Shown here one piece after another: positions 51,581 to 59,255 of a stretch of 64,000 nucleotides of DNA (position 1 is the stretch's first letter; each line of letters opens with the position of its first letter). Both the position numbers and the translations under genes were made by a program. Source of the DNA: Nonomuraea montanisoli (GTDB taxonomy: Bacteria; Actinomycetota; Actinomycetes; Streptosporangiales; Streptosporangiaceae); the NCBI RefSeq assembly GCF_013363975.1, contig NZ_JABWGN010000002.1, positions 496,001 through 560,000 on the forward strand, in the 5' to 3' direction. The notes beneath the pieces were generated by a model. That model ran no database searches and was not told the origin of the DNA. It was given only the letters and a program-made list of their open reading frames with translations.

Positions 51581-52843
51581 TCAAGGTCGCCGGGAGCGTG
51601 CACGGCGGCCCCACCGCCGCGAACGTCCGTCCGTGGCCCCGGCGGCCAGCCCGGCGCCGGCGAGAGTGACGGCGGCCAGCAGCGCGAACGCGGCGGGATG
51701 GCCGAGCCGCCCGGCGAGCAGGGCTCCGGCCGCCGGGGCGACGGCGGCGGCGAGGGCGGCCGGGGTGGTGGCGAGGGCGTTGAGGGTGGCGAAGTGCTGG
51801 ATGCCCCAACGGTCGCCGACGGCGGTGGCCTGCAGCAGGGTGTAGGTCCCGCGGACGGCGCCGGCGGTGATGCTCGCGGCGATCAGCAGCGGTGCGGGAC
51901 CGGGGATCGCGGCGAGCGCCGCGATGCCGGCGGCGGCCGCGACCAGGACGACCGTCGTGCGGGTACGGGCGCTGGTCCTGCGGGTCAGGGTGGGATAGCC
52001 GAGGCGCCCGAGCAGTTGCCCGGCGCCGCACAGGCCCAGCGCGGTGGCGGCGGTGGTCGTGCTGATGCCGCGGCTGGTGAGCAGGGGGACCAGGTTGGTG
52101 GTGGCGGCGTAGAGGCCGAGCCCGGCCAGGCTCATCGCCGCGGCCAGGAGGACGAACGCCCGGCTGCGGACCACGTCGCGGACGCGGGACGGGCTCCGTT
52201 CCGGGGAGTGGCCGGCCGAGACGGGCCACGGCGGGGTCAGGAAGAGCGCGTGCAGCGGGAGGGTGACGACGGCCAGCAGCCCGGCCAGCACCAGGTACGT
52301 GGCCCGCCAGCCGAGATGAGTGACCAGGAGGGCGGCCAGGGGCGCGAACACGGTGCTGGACAGCCCGGCGACCAGCGACAGGGTCGTCAGGGGCCGGATC
52401 CGGGCCGGGCCGTACCAGCGGGTGAGCGCGGCGAAGGCCGGCGGGTACAGCAGGGCCGACTGGGCCAGGCCGGCCAGCATCCACGCGGCGACGAACCACG
52501 GTAGACCGGGGGCGGCGGCCACGGCCAGCAGCGCGCCGGTCCCGAGCACCGACCCGGTGGTCATCACCCGGCGCGGGCCGTGGCGGTCCAGGATCCGGCC
52601 GACCGGCGCGCCGAAGGCCGCGCTGGTGAGCAGGCCGGCCGAGAAGGCGCCCATGGCCGTCGTCATCGGCCAGCCGGTGTCACGAACCAGCTCGGTCAGG
52701 ACGACCGGGAACGCGTAGTACAGGGTCCCCCAGCTCGTGAGCTCGGTGACGCACAGGGCGACGAGGGCGCGCCGTGGGCGACGCCCGTCGTCCCCGAGGG
52801 AGGCGGGCGCCGGCGCCTGATCACTTCGCGCGTCCCGGCTCAT
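51581..52843 (-). CDS. MFS transporter
   Basis: The 420-residue protein has 12 hydrophobic helices and the MFS loop motif between helices 2 and 3 (GAPVGRILDRHGPRRVM). It is of the drug/carboxylate exporter-like type, with TSWGTLYYAFPVVLTELVRD at the start, common to a family of bacterial MFS proteins of unknown substrate. Start ATG 52843 overlaps the stop of the GNAT gene (ATGA), so the two form an operon. Their joint control by the divergent XRE-cupin regulator is probable. Export of a toxic amine that the acetyltransferase also modifies would fit. Confidence 0.85.
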   Translation of the reverse strand: MSRDARSDQAPAPASLGDDGRRPRRALVALCVTELTSWGTLYYAFPVVLTELVRDTGWPMTTAMGAFSAGLLTSAAFGAPVGRILDRHGPRRVMTTGSVLGTGALLAVAAAPGLPWFVAAWMLAGLAQSALLYPPAFAALTRWYGPARIRPLTTLSLVAGLSSTVFAPLAALLVTHLGWRATYLVLAGLLAVVTLPLHALFLTPPWPVSAGHSPERSPSRVRDVVRSRAFVLLAAAMSLAGLGLYAATTNLVPLLTSRGISTTTAATALGLCGAGQLLGRLGYPTLTRRTSARTRTTVVLVAAAAGIAALAAIPGPAPLLIAASITAGAVRGTYTLLQATAVGDRWGIQHFATLNALATTPAALAAAVAPAAGALLAGRLGHPAAFALLAAVTLAGAGLAAGATDGRSRRWGRRARSRRP

Positions 52844-53364
52844 CCGTCGTGGTCGGTGGTCAGGGCCCGCTGCATGAGCGCGGTGTCGATCCAGCGGCCG
52901 TGCTTGTACCCGACGCCGCTCAGCCGCCCCGCGTGCGCGAAGCCGAAACGCTTGTGCAGGGCGGTGGAGGCGCCGCTTCCGGTGTCCGCGATGACCGCGA
53001 TCATCTGCCGCGCGCCCGCCCGCGCGCACCGGGTCACCAGCGCGTCGAGCAGTGCGCCGCCCAGGCCCCGGCCGGTGCGGTCCGGGGCGAGGTAGATCGT
53101 GTCCTCCACGGTGTGCCGATAGGCCGGCTTGGGACGCCACGGCCCGGCGTAGGCGTACCCGGCCACGTCACCGCCGAGGTCGGCGACCAGGAAGGGCAGC
53201 CCCCGGCCGGCCAGGTCGTCGAGCCGCGCCCGCCACTCGGCGACGGTCGGCGGCGTCTGCTCGAAGGTGATCACGGTGTGGGAGACGTAGTACGCGAAGA
53301 TCTCGGCCACGGCCTCCAGGTCGGCGGGAACGGCGGGGCGGATGACCGCTTCGGGAACTGCCAC
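52840..53364 (-). CDS. GNAT acetyltransferase, phosphinothricin/methionine-sulfoximine type
   Basis: The 174-residue enzyme has the PAT-like N-terminus IRPAVPADLEAVAEIFAYYV, then TVITFEQTPPTVAEW, AGYAYAGPWRPKPAYRHTVE and the acetyl-CoA loop YLAPDRTGRGLGGALLDALV, with the C-terminal FGFAHAGRLSGVGYKHGRWI typical for phosphinothricin, methionine-sulfone or sulfoximine N-acetyltransferases. It would detoxify an amino-acid-like amine. GTG 53364 is the start. It is the first gene of a two-gene operon with an MFS transporter and is divergent from an XRE-cupin regulator. Confidence 0.85.
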   Translation of the reverse strand: MAVPEAVIRPAVPADLEAVAEIFAYYVSHTVITFEQTPPTVAEWRARLDDLAGRGLPFLVADLGGDVAGYAYAGPWRPKPAYRHTVEDTIYLAPDRTGRGLGGALLDALVTRCARAGARQMIAVIADTGSGASTALHKRFGFAHAGRLSGVGYKHGRWIDTALMQRALTTDHDG

Positions 53365-53380
53365 GCGAAGCTCATTTCTC

Positions 53381-53413
53381 TATAGCGGAATGTCTTGCTA
53401 TTATAGAGGAATG
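53381..53413. promoter_or_regulatory. Direct repeats in the GNAT/XRE divergent promoter
   Basis: TATAGCGGAATG (53381-53392) and TATAGAGGAATG (53402-53413) are 21 bases apart, two helical turns, in the only AT-rich stretch between the divergent genes. The second copy overlaps the start of the XRE gene, so binding there would block its own expression. Confidence 0.6.
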
Positions 53414-53998
53414 ATGGATCTGGCGGTATTGGGCGGGCACATCCAGGCGCTGCGGCGCGACCGGGGCCTGACCCTTCAGCAGCTGGCCGAAGCGGCCGAC
53501 GTGAGCCTGAGCATGCTGTCCTCGGTGGAGCGCGGGCAGAAGGCGCCGACGATCGTCGTGCTCGCCCGCATCGCGGACGGCCTCGGCGTGCCGCTCGCCG
53601 AGCTCGTCGCCCCGCCGGAGGACAGCCGGCTCATCGTGCGCCGTGCCGCCGACCAGGACACCGTCCACGAGCCCGGAGGCTGGCGGCGGACGATCCTCAC
53701 GCCGGTCGTGCCCGGCGTGAACTTCGAGTGGATCCGCACGACCCTGCCGCCGGAGTGCGACGCGGGCCGGTTCCCGGCCTACGCCCCGGGCTCCCACGAG
53801 TACGTCGTCGTCGAGTCCGGCACCTTGCGTCTGACCATCGCCGACGCGGCGGTCGAGCTGGACGAGGGGGACTCGGTCTACTTCGCCGCCGACGTCACCC
53901 ATGCTTACGCCAACGCGGGCTCCGTGCCGTGCACGTACTACGTGGCCGCGTTGATCATGCGCCCTCGCTCGGCCCAGCCGCGCACCGGCTCTCGTTGA
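53411..53998 (+). CDS. XRE family regulator with C-terminal cupin
   Basis: The 195-residue protein has a helix-turn-helix of the XRE type at the N-terminus (LGGHIQALRRDRGLTLQQLA, EAADVSLSMLSSVERGQKAP, TIVVLARIADGLGVPLAELV) and a cupin barrel in the C-terminal half (YAPGSHEYVVVESGTLRLTI, DEGDSVYFAADVTHAYAN). Regulators of this type sense a small molecule in the cupin, such as an amino acid or sulfur compound. Either ATG 53411 or 53414 could be the start. It is divergent from the GNAT/MFS operon and shares with it a repeated site, so it is the likely controller of both. Confidence 0.88.
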   Translation: MMDLAVLGGHIQALRRDRGLTLQQLAEAADVSLSMLSSVERGQKAPTIVVLARIADGLGVPLAELVAPPEDSRLIVRRAADQDTVHEPGGWRRTILTPVVPGVNFEWIRTTLPPECDAGRFPAYAPGSHEYVVVESGTLRLTIADAAVELDEGDSVYFAADVTHAYANAGSVPCTYYVAALIMRPRSAQPRTGSR

Positions 53999-54029
53999 TC
54001 ACGATGCCGGTACGCGCGCCGGCGACGCG

Positions 54030-54644
54030 TCAGGCGATGTCGATCCTGTCCAGCCGGACGTTCAGGACCGAACGGATGTAGATCTCGATGAAGCCCGGCA
54101 GCCCTCCCTGGTAGGTGCGGCCGCTGAGCGCCTCGGCGAGACGCTCGTCCGGCCCCTCGGTCAGGTGGACGATCCGCCACAGGTTCAGCGGCTGCTCCTC
54201 GTCGCCGCCGACCGCGTGCTCGATGTGGAAGAGCGGCTGCTTCGTCCCCGCCCGCAGCGTGGTCCCGTCCGGCCCGGGCAGCTCGGCCGCGCCGACGAAG
54301 GTGACGCGTTGCTCCGCCGGGTTCAGGTGGACCCGCTCCAGGACCATCCCGAAGTCGTCCTGGTCCAGCCAGCGCCGTTGCTGCGACGAGCGGTCGAACG
54401 TCATGAGATCGTCCGCGGCGTTCCAGGAGAAGGCGCTCCCCTCCCGTACGACGTAGGGAATGTAGATGTCAGGATGCCACGCCTTGCGGATCTCGAGGTC
54501 CCACAGCATGGCGCGGGTGAAGGTGAGCGGCTCGCTCGCCCGGTACCGCTCGGCGAGCATCCGGTTGACGTCGATGGGCGGGGGCTCGAAGCGGGTGTTG
54601 CGCGGATCGGCCCAGGCGCGGGCGAACTCGTCCTCGTGGTTCAT
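54030..54644 (-). CDS. Conserved-looking protein of unknown function
   Basis: The 204-residue protein has no signal, no membrane segment and no motif that I recognise. It is rich in Trp, Phe, Asp and Arg: TRAMLWDLEIRKAWHPDIYI, REGSAFSWNAADDLMTFDRS, GMVLERVHLNPAEQRVTFVG, PGFIEIYIRSVLNVRLDRID. The alternating pattern suggests a soluble beta-rich fold. Start ATG 54644 is six bases after GAGG; a GTG at 54656 is also in frame. It follows the quinone oxidoreductase gene by eight bases, so it is probably part of the same operon. Function is not inferred. Confidence 0.65.
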   Translation of the reverse strand: MNHEDEFARAWADPRNTRFEPPPIDVNRMLAERYRASEPLTFTRAMLWDLEIRKAWHPDIYIPYVVREGSAFSWNAADDLMTFDRSSQQRRWLDQDDFGMVLERVHLNPAEQRVTFVGAAELPGPDGTTLRAGTKQPLFHIEHAVGGDEEQPLNLWRIVHLTEGPDERLAEALSGRTYQGGLPGFIEIYIRSVLNVRLDRIDIA

Positions 54645-54652
54645 GGCGCGCC

Positions 54653-55579
54653 TCACGGAACCAGGACGAGGCGGCCGCGGAGGCCGCCCTTGGCGAGGAG
54701 TTCGTGGGCCTCGGCGGCCTGCTCGAAGGGGAGGGTCCGGGCCAGCCGGAGGGTGAGCCGCCCCTGCTCGACGAGGGCGACCAGCTCGCGCAGGCGCGCG
54801 CCGTCGCTCCGCACGAAGACGGTCTCGACCCTGATGCCGCGTTCGGCCGGCGGCGTGGCGGGCGGCATCACGCTCACGAACGCGCCGCCGTCCCTGACCG
54901 CGGCCAGCACCTGGGCGCCGATGACCGCCGTGTCCAGCAGCCCGTCGACGCCTTCGGGCGCGATCGCGCGCAGGGCGCGGCCCGGGTCGTCGGAGCGGGG
55001 GAGGAAGGTCGCGCCGAGCCCGCTGACGAAGTCCTCGTCCTGTGCGGAGCCGATGCCGATGACGTCCAGACCCCGGTGCCGGGCCAGCTCGACGGCATAA
55101 CCGCCCACCGCGCCGGCGGCCCCGGTGACGGCCAAGGTCTGGCCCTCGACCAGGCCGAGCAGGTCCAGCGCCTGGACCGCCGTCAGGGCGTTGGCGGTAA
55201 GCGTCGCGGCCTCGGCCGGGTCGACCCCGGCCGGAGCGGGCGCCACCGCGGCGGCGTCCAGCACGACGAACTCGGCGTGCGTGCCGTTCCTGGTCGCCAG
55301 CCAGTCGGACATGCCGACGACCCGGTCCCCTGGCGTGAAGCCGGACGTGGCCGGTCCGACGGCGTCGACCGTGCCGGCCACGTCCCAGCCGAGGACGTAG
55401 CGCGGGCCCGCGGGCAGCATCGGCCCGAAGGCGCCGGAACGGGCGGCGACGTCGGCGGGGTTGACGGTCGCGGCTTCGACGCGGATGCGTACCTGTCCTT
55501 CCTCGGGCCGGGGCAGGGGTGCTTCGGCGACGGCCAGCACGCCGGGGTCGCCGAAAGAGGTGAAGCCCACCGCACGCAT
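54653..55579 (-). CDS. Zinc-free medium-chain dehydrogenase (quinone oxidoreductase type)
   Basis: The 308-residue enzyme has MRAVGFTSFGDPGVLAVAEA at the N-terminus, the NPADVAARSG segment, the VLGWDVAGTVDAVG strand, and the NADPH site LAVTGAAGAVGGYAVELARH (about residues 150-169). No structural zinc cysteines are seen, as expected for the QOR group. It reduces quinones or activated alkenes with NADPH, often in response to stress. The start is ATG 55579. A perfect 16-bp palindrome (55610-55625) lies 31 bases upstream and is the likely operator. The downstream unknown gene is co-transcribed. Confidence 0.88.
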   Translation of the reverse strand: MRAVGFTSFGDPGVLAVAEAPLPRPEEGQVRIRVEAATVNPADVAARSGAFGPMLPAGPRYVLGWDVAGTVDAVGPATSGFTPGDRVVGMSDWLATRNGTHAEFVVLDAAAVAPAPAGVDPAEAATLTANALTAVQALDLLGLVEGQTLAVTGAAGAVGGYAVELARHRGLDVIGIGSAQDEDFVSGLGATFLPRSDDPGRALRAIAPEGVDGLLDTAVIGAQVLAAVRDGGAFVSVMPPATPPAERGIRVETVFVRSDGARLRELVALVEQGRLTLRLARTLPFEQAAEAHELLAKGGLRGRLVLVP

Positions 55580-55609
55580 GGTGTGATCTCCCTTGTAGAA
55601 TTAGTTAGG

Positions 55610-55646
55610 CGCATAACGTTATGCGTTTAACTATTATGCACATAAC
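55610..55646. promoter_or_regulatory. 16-bp palindrome with a second half-site upstream of the oxidoreductase
   Basis: CGCATAACGTTATGCG (55610-55625) is perfect, and GTTATG there also pairs with CATAAC at 55641-55646. The DNA is AT-rich in contrast to its surroundings. The site fits a TetR, MarR or HxlR repressor, but no such gene is adjacent. Confidence 0.65.
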
Positions 55647-55699
55647 GATCTTCGCGGCAAGGGGTCCGGTGGACTTCGAGCGACTGCTGCAACTGGGGG

Positions 55700-56165
55700 C
55701 GGCGGGGCTGGTCGGCCCCGTGTGCTCAGGGGTGTCGCGGAGGAACGCCAGGACCCGCTCGGCCACCACCGGCGCCGTCCTCCCCTCCGGCCCGAAATGC
55801 CGGAGCCCGGCCAACGTCTCCAGCGTGGCGCGGGCAGGGTGTCGCGCAGGGCCGCGAACTCCGCCCTGCTCGCGCGCGGACTGTGCCCCCCGCACATCGC
55901 CAGCACCGGGGCGGTGACGGCGGCGAACCCGGCGAGCCGTCCCTGCTGGGCGGCCACCTGCCCGTGCTCGGCCAGATTGGCCCGCAGAAGGGGCCGCATC
56001 CGCCGCCGGCCCGGTCCGCGGAAGCCGGCGCGCAGCGCCCACCGCAGATACCGGTACGGCAGCCTCCTCGGGAAGGCCGGAGCCGTCCACGCCGCGGATG
56101 ACATGGACGAACGCGCCGTGGGGATCGCCGACGGCCAGCCGTTCCCGGTAGGGGGCCATCCGGCC
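55700..56165 (-). pseudogene. Decayed alpha/beta hydrolase, C-terminal half
   Basis: Three pieces in two frames join to the end of an alpha/beta hydrolase: RLAVGDPHGAFVHVIRGVDG (start side), then in another frame LPYRYLRWALRAGF, LLRANLAEHGQVAAQQGRLA, GFAAVTAPVLAMCGG and AEFAALRDTLP, then back in the first frame ATLETLAGLRHFGPEGRTAP and VVAERVLAFLRDT. GLRHFGPEG contains the expected catalytic histidine. The nucleophile half is missing. Frameshifts lie near 56080 and 55840. It is a pseudogene; the remaining intergenic DNA on both sides (55580-55700, 56166-56224) carries regulatory-looking sites only. Confidence 0.68.
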
Positions 56166-56224
56166 GGTGGGGGCGGGGGGCTAGAGGAGTTGCATGCAGT
56201 CGGGAATTTCTGTATTCAGTTCAT

Positions 56225-57418
56225 ATGGATTGTGTACAGGACATCGACGTCGAGCGAGCGCGGGCGGAGACGCCGGGATGTGCCCGCGTGACCCACCTGG
56301 ACAACGCGGGGGCCTCGCTGCCGCCCGCCGTCGTGACCGACACGGTGATCGCCCATCTGCGCGCGGAGGCCCTGCGCGGCGGCTACCGGGCCGCGGCCGA
56401 GGTCGCGCCGCGCCTGGACGCGGTGCGCGCGTCCGTCGCCACCCTGCTCAACGCGGACGCCGCCGACGTCGCGCTGACCGACAACGCCACCCGCGGCTGG
56501 CAGGCGGTCTTCTACGCGCTCCCGTTCGGCCCCGGCGACCGCATCCTGACCAGCCGCGCCGAGTACGCCAGCAACGCCATCGCGTTCCTCCAGGTGGCCG
56601 AGCGCACCGGGGCGCGCGTCGAGGTCGTCGAGGACGACCCGAGCGGGCAGCTCGACGTCGAGGACCTGCGGCGCCGCATGGACGAGCGGGTGCGCCTGAT
56701 CGCCCTCACCCACGTCCCCACCCAGGGCGGGCTGGTCAACCCGGCCGAGGAGGTGGGCCGGATCGCCGAGAGCGCCGGCGTCCCCTACCTGCTGGACGCC
56801 TGCCAGTCGGCCGGGCAGCTCGACCTCGACGTCGAACGGCTGCGCTGCGACGCCCTCAGCGCCCCCGGCCGCAAGTACCTGCGCGGCCCCCGCGGCACCG
56901 GCCTGCTCTACGTCCGGCCCCGGCTGCGCGAGCGGATCACCCCCGCCGTGCTCGACCTGCACGCCGCCACCTGGACCGCGCCGGACCGGTACGAGGTCGA
57001 GGGCACGGCGCGGATGTTCGAGACGTGGGAGCGCGACGTCGCCGCCGTGCTCGGGCTGGGCGCCGCCGTCGAGTACGCGCTGGCGTGGGGGCTGCCCGCC
57101 GTCGAGGCGAGGGTGGTCGCGCTGGCCGGCCGGCTGCGCGACGCCCTGCGCGAGGTGCCCGGCGTGGGCGTCCACGACCAGGGGGTACGGCGGTGCGGCA
57201 TCGTCACGTTCACCGTGGCGGGACGGCCGGCGGCCGAGGTGCACGGCCGGCTGGCGGAGACTGGGATCAACACGTCGGTCTCGCTGTCCCGCTACGCCCG
57301 GTACGACCTGCCCGCGCGCGGGCTGCCCGACCTGGTGCGGGCCTCGGTCCACTACTACAACACCGACGAGGAGCTGCACCGGCTCGTCGAGGCGGTCGAA
57401 GAGCTGGCCAGGCGATGA
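56225..57418 (+). CDS. Class V aminotransferase (cysteine desulfurase/isopenicillin-epimerase-like)
   Basis: The 397-residue PLP enzyme has THLDNAGASLPPAVVTDTVI at the N-terminus, DNATRGWQAVFYALPFGPGD, ILTSRAEYASNAIAFLQVAE, the PLP-Asp segment VPYLLDACQSAGQLDLDVER and the lysine motif SAPGRKYLRGPRGTGLLYVR (PLP Lys near residue 218). The C-terminus ends with VRASVHYYNTDEELHRLVEA. No catalytic cysteine loop of a true desulfurase is obvious, so it may be an epimerase, transaminase or C-S lyase such as EgtE-like. No ribosome site is seen before ATG 56225. It is not clearly in an operon. Confidence 0.82.
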   Translation: MDCVQDIDVERARAETPGCARVTHLDNAGASLPPAVVTDTVIAHLRAEALRGGYRAAAEVAPRLDAVRASVATLLNADAADVALTDNATRGWQAVFYALPFGPGDRILTSRAEYASNAIAFLQVAERTGARVEVVEDDPSGQLDVEDLRRRMDERVRLIALTHVPTQGGLVNPAEEVGRIAESAGVPYLLDACQSAGQLDLDVERLRCDALSAPGRKYLRGPRGTGLLYVRPRLRERITPAVLDLHAATWTAPDRYEVEGTARMFETWERDVAAVLGLGAAVEYALAWGLPAVEARVVALAGRLRDALREVPGVGVHDQGVRRCGIVTFTVAGRPAAEVHGRLAETGINTSVSLSRYARYDLPARGLPDLVRASVHYYNTDEELHRLVEAVEELARR

Positions 57419-57473
57419 CGGCCCTCCGGAGCACGCCGGTCAGGCGGACTCGGCGGGCGATGAGCGCGGTCAT
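57267..57473 (-). CDS. Possible truncated gene divergent from TetR
   Basis: A short frame begins with an ATG seven bases after a strong GGAGG and gives MTALIARRVRLTGVLRRAVI, then degenerates into Arg/Pro/Ala-rich sequence that runs antisense to the end of the aminotransferase gene, stopping at 57267. The start site is divergent from the TetR gene and shares the palindrome at 57496. It looks like the 5' stub of the gene that TetR once controlled, with the rest lost. It may be chance apart from the ribosome site. Confidence 0.3.
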   Translation of the reverse strand: MTALIARRVRLTGVLRRAVIAWPALRPPRRAGAAPRRCCSSGPRPAPGRAARARAGRTGRSGTARPTC

Positions 57474-57495
57474 GATTCCACCTCCGAAAGGAAAA

Positions 57496-57509
57496 CGGAC
57501 TATAGTCCG
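57496..57509. promoter_or_regulatory. Perfect 14-bp palindrome before the TetR gene
   Basis: CGGACTATAGTCCG (57496-57509) ends four bases before the TetR start. GACTAT is repeated at 57508-57513. It is very likely the autoregulatory operator. Confidence 0.75.
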
Positions 57510-57512
57510 ACT

Positions 57513-58127
57513 ATGGCCAAGGACGATGCCGGACCGCAGTCCGCTTCCGTGAGGTCGCTCGAACTGCTCATGACCCGCCCGCCCAAGGAGCGGGCCGACG
57601 CCTCGCGCAACCGCGCCGCCGTGCTCGACGCCGCCGCCCGGCTCTTCGCCGAGCACGGAGTGGAGGGGGTGTCCATGGACCAGGTCGCCGCCGCGGCCGG
57701 TGTCGGCAAGGGCACGCTGTTCCGCCGCTTCGGCGACAAGGCGGGGCTGGCGGTGGCGCTGCTGGACGCCCGGGAGCGGATGCTGCAGGAGGGGATCCTG
57801 CACGGGCCGCCCCCGCTGGGGCCGGGCGCGGAGCCCGCCGCGCGCCTCGCGGCCTTCGTCGGCGCCTACCTCGACTACCTGCTGGAGCACCTGGCCGTGA
57901 TCCGCATGTCGGAGTCGAGCTCGCCCGGGGCCCGCTACCGGCTGGGCGCGTACCGGTTCTGGCACCGGCACGTGGCGATCCTGCTCGACGGCGCGCCCGA
58001 CCCCGACCACGCCGCCCACGCGCTGCTGGCCGCGCTGTCCGCCGTGCACGTGACGGCGCTCCTGCCCGAGCTCGGCGAGCGCCGCATCCGGGAAGGGGTG
58101 CTCCACCTGGCCCGCGTCCTGCGCTGA
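57513..58127 (+). CDS. TetR family regulator
   Basis: The 204-residue protein has a leader of about 30 residues and then a TetR helix-turn-helix: RNRAAVLDAAARLFAEHGVE, GVSMDQVAAAAGVGKGTLFR, RFGDKAGLAVALLDARERML. The ligand domain includes LAAFVGAYLDYLLEHLAVIR and a histidine-rich WHRHVAILLDG. Such proteins commonly repress divergent oxidoreductase genes. The perfect palindrome directly before its start supports autoregulation. Its divergent partner appears truncated (57267-57473), so its present regulon is unclear. Confidence 0.88.
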   Translation: MAKDDAGPQSASVRSLELLMTRPPKERADASRNRAAVLDAAARLFAEHGVEGVSMDQVAAAAGVGKGTLFRRFGDKAGLAVALLDARERMLQEGILHGPPPLGPGAEPAARLAAFVGAYLDYLLEHLAVIRMSESSSPGARYRLGAYRFWHRHVAILLDGAPDPDHAAHALLAALSAVHVTALLPELGERRIREGVLHLARVLR

Positions 58128-58193
58128 GCCTGTCGAAAGCCTTCAGGCGCGGGGAAGGCCGCCGTGTTCGGTACTGCCTGGCCGACTCACGCC

Positions 58194-58931
58194 TCAGCCC
58201 AGGGCGGAGAAGGTGGCCTCCGGCTCGTCCCGCTTCGTCAGGAGGCCCCAGGCGGCCTCGGCGATCTCGTCGGGGTCGAGGGTCTTGCCCGCGAGGTCGC
58301 CGAGCATGCCGGGGCGGGAGGTGATCATCCGGTGGATGTCGCCGCGCTCGACGAGCCCGCCGATGGTCAGCAGGCCCGCGTACACGCCGGTCCCCGCGAG
58401 CCCCGCGTTCAGGGTCAGGACGTAGCCGCGCAGCGCCGCCGAGGAGACGGCCAGGGCGCCGAGCGGCGGCATGGGGACGACGCCGCTGAGCCCGCCCGCG
58501 AACAGCAGACCGCCGCGCCCGAGTTCGAGCATGCCCGGCAGCACCTCGCCGACCGCGGCGACGGCCGGGTACACCCAGCCCTCCACCGCCTCCCGGACGC
58601 CCTCGACGTCGGCCCGCGTGATCGGCGCCGGCATCGCGGCCGGGTCGGCGGCGCCGGGGCCGAAATAGAGCACCTCGACGGGCCCGTGCCGGTCGGCGAT
58701 CGCGCGGAAGGCGGCGGAGAGGGCGCCGAGGTCGCGCGCGTCCGCGGCGTGCGCGGTGGCCCGCAAGCCTTCGGCCGCCAGCTCGGCCACGTACCCGGGA
58801 TGCCGGGCGGCGTTGCGTGACACCAGCGCCACGGTGTGGCCCGCGCGGCCGAGCCGCCGGGCGACGGACATGCCGAGCCCGGGGCCGGCTCCGACGACGA
58901 CGGCCGGGCCACGGGAGGGAGTGGTGGACAT
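58194..58931 (-). CDS. Short-chain dehydrogenase-like protein, atypical active site
   Basis: The 245-residue protein has the SDR cofactor motif VVVGAGPGLGMSVARRLGRA with the following VALVSRN and, in the middle, the LYFGPGAADP segment in place of NNAG. The usual YxxxK catalytic pair is not present: the equivalent place reads VSSAALRGYVLTLNAGLAGT, with no Tyr at the first position. So it may bind NAD(P) without classical dehydrogenase chemistry. Start ATG 58931 was chosen (MSTTPSRG); ATG 58961 is in frame. Two palindromes lie just upstream. Confidence 0.8.
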   Translation of the reverse strand: MSTTPSRGPAVVVGAGPGLGMSVARRLGRAGHTVALVSRNAARHPGYVAELAAEGLRATAHAADARDLGALSAAFRAIADRHGPVEVLYFGPGAADPAAMPAPITRADVEGVREAVEGWVYPAVAAVGEVLPGMLELGRGGLLFAGGLSGVVPMPPLGALAVSSAALRGYVLTLNAGLAGTGVYAGLLTIGGLVERGDIHRMITSRPGMLGDLAGKTLDPDEIAEAAWGLLTKRDEPEATFSALG

Positions 58932-58968
58932 GGGGCACCCTTTCTGCGCGTCTGCGGCCACACCGGAT

Positions 58969-59037
58969 AACTTGAGGATCGCCTCAGGTTGTGTGACATG
59001 CGGACGCTAACACGAACTTGAGGGCGTCCTCAAGTTC
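58969..59037. promoter_or_regulatory. Two AACTTGAGG/CCTCAAGTT inverted repeats upstream of the SDR gene
   Basis: Site one (58969-58990) has AACTTGAGG and CCTCAGGTT across ATCG. Site two (59014-59037) has perfect 10-bp arms GAACTTGAGG and CCTCAAGTTC across GCGT. Centres are 46 bases apart. Site two overlaps the 3' end of the decayed ATPase gene and encodes its ELEDALKF residues. Confidence 0.7.
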
Positions 59038-59235
59038 CTGTGTGGCTCCGAGGGGGCAGCCGAGCGTGAAGTGCAGGCGCGTCGAGGTGCCGCCCGCGTG
59101 GGAGTGCCGGCGCACCAGGTCGCTGATCTCGTCCACGAGCATCAGCCCGTGCCCGCGCGACTCCAGCTCGCCGACGGCCTCGAAGGTGCGCCGGCGCGCG
59201 GCGGCGGGAGGCGCGGGAAGGGACTGCCCGGACAT
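58984..59235 (-). pseudogene. Truncated anti-sigma-type ATPase (RsbW-like) remnant
   Basis: The 83-residue frame reads MSGQSLPAPPAAARRRTFEA, then the G2-like segment SRGHGLMLVDEISDLVRRHS, GTSTRLHFTL and a tail ending in ELEDALKFVLASACHTT. The GRGLxLVD-type motif, followed by a final beta strand, is the end of a HATPase_c_2 (RsbW/SpoIIAB-like) domain, but the N-box and G1-box that bind ATP are absent, so about 60 central residues have been deleted. The tail beyond HFTL is encoded by operator sequence and is not family-like. It follows the MEDS-STAS gene by 20 bases, the usual place for such an ATPase. Confidence 0.6.
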
Positions 59236-59255
59236 CGCCGCGGTCCTCCCGGGGT

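Noticed and set aside
58969..59037. SoxR boxes before the SDR gene
   Set aside because: The SoxR consensus has CCTCAAGT then ACTTGAGG; here the halves are in the opposite order and spacing differs, and no SoxR gene is close.
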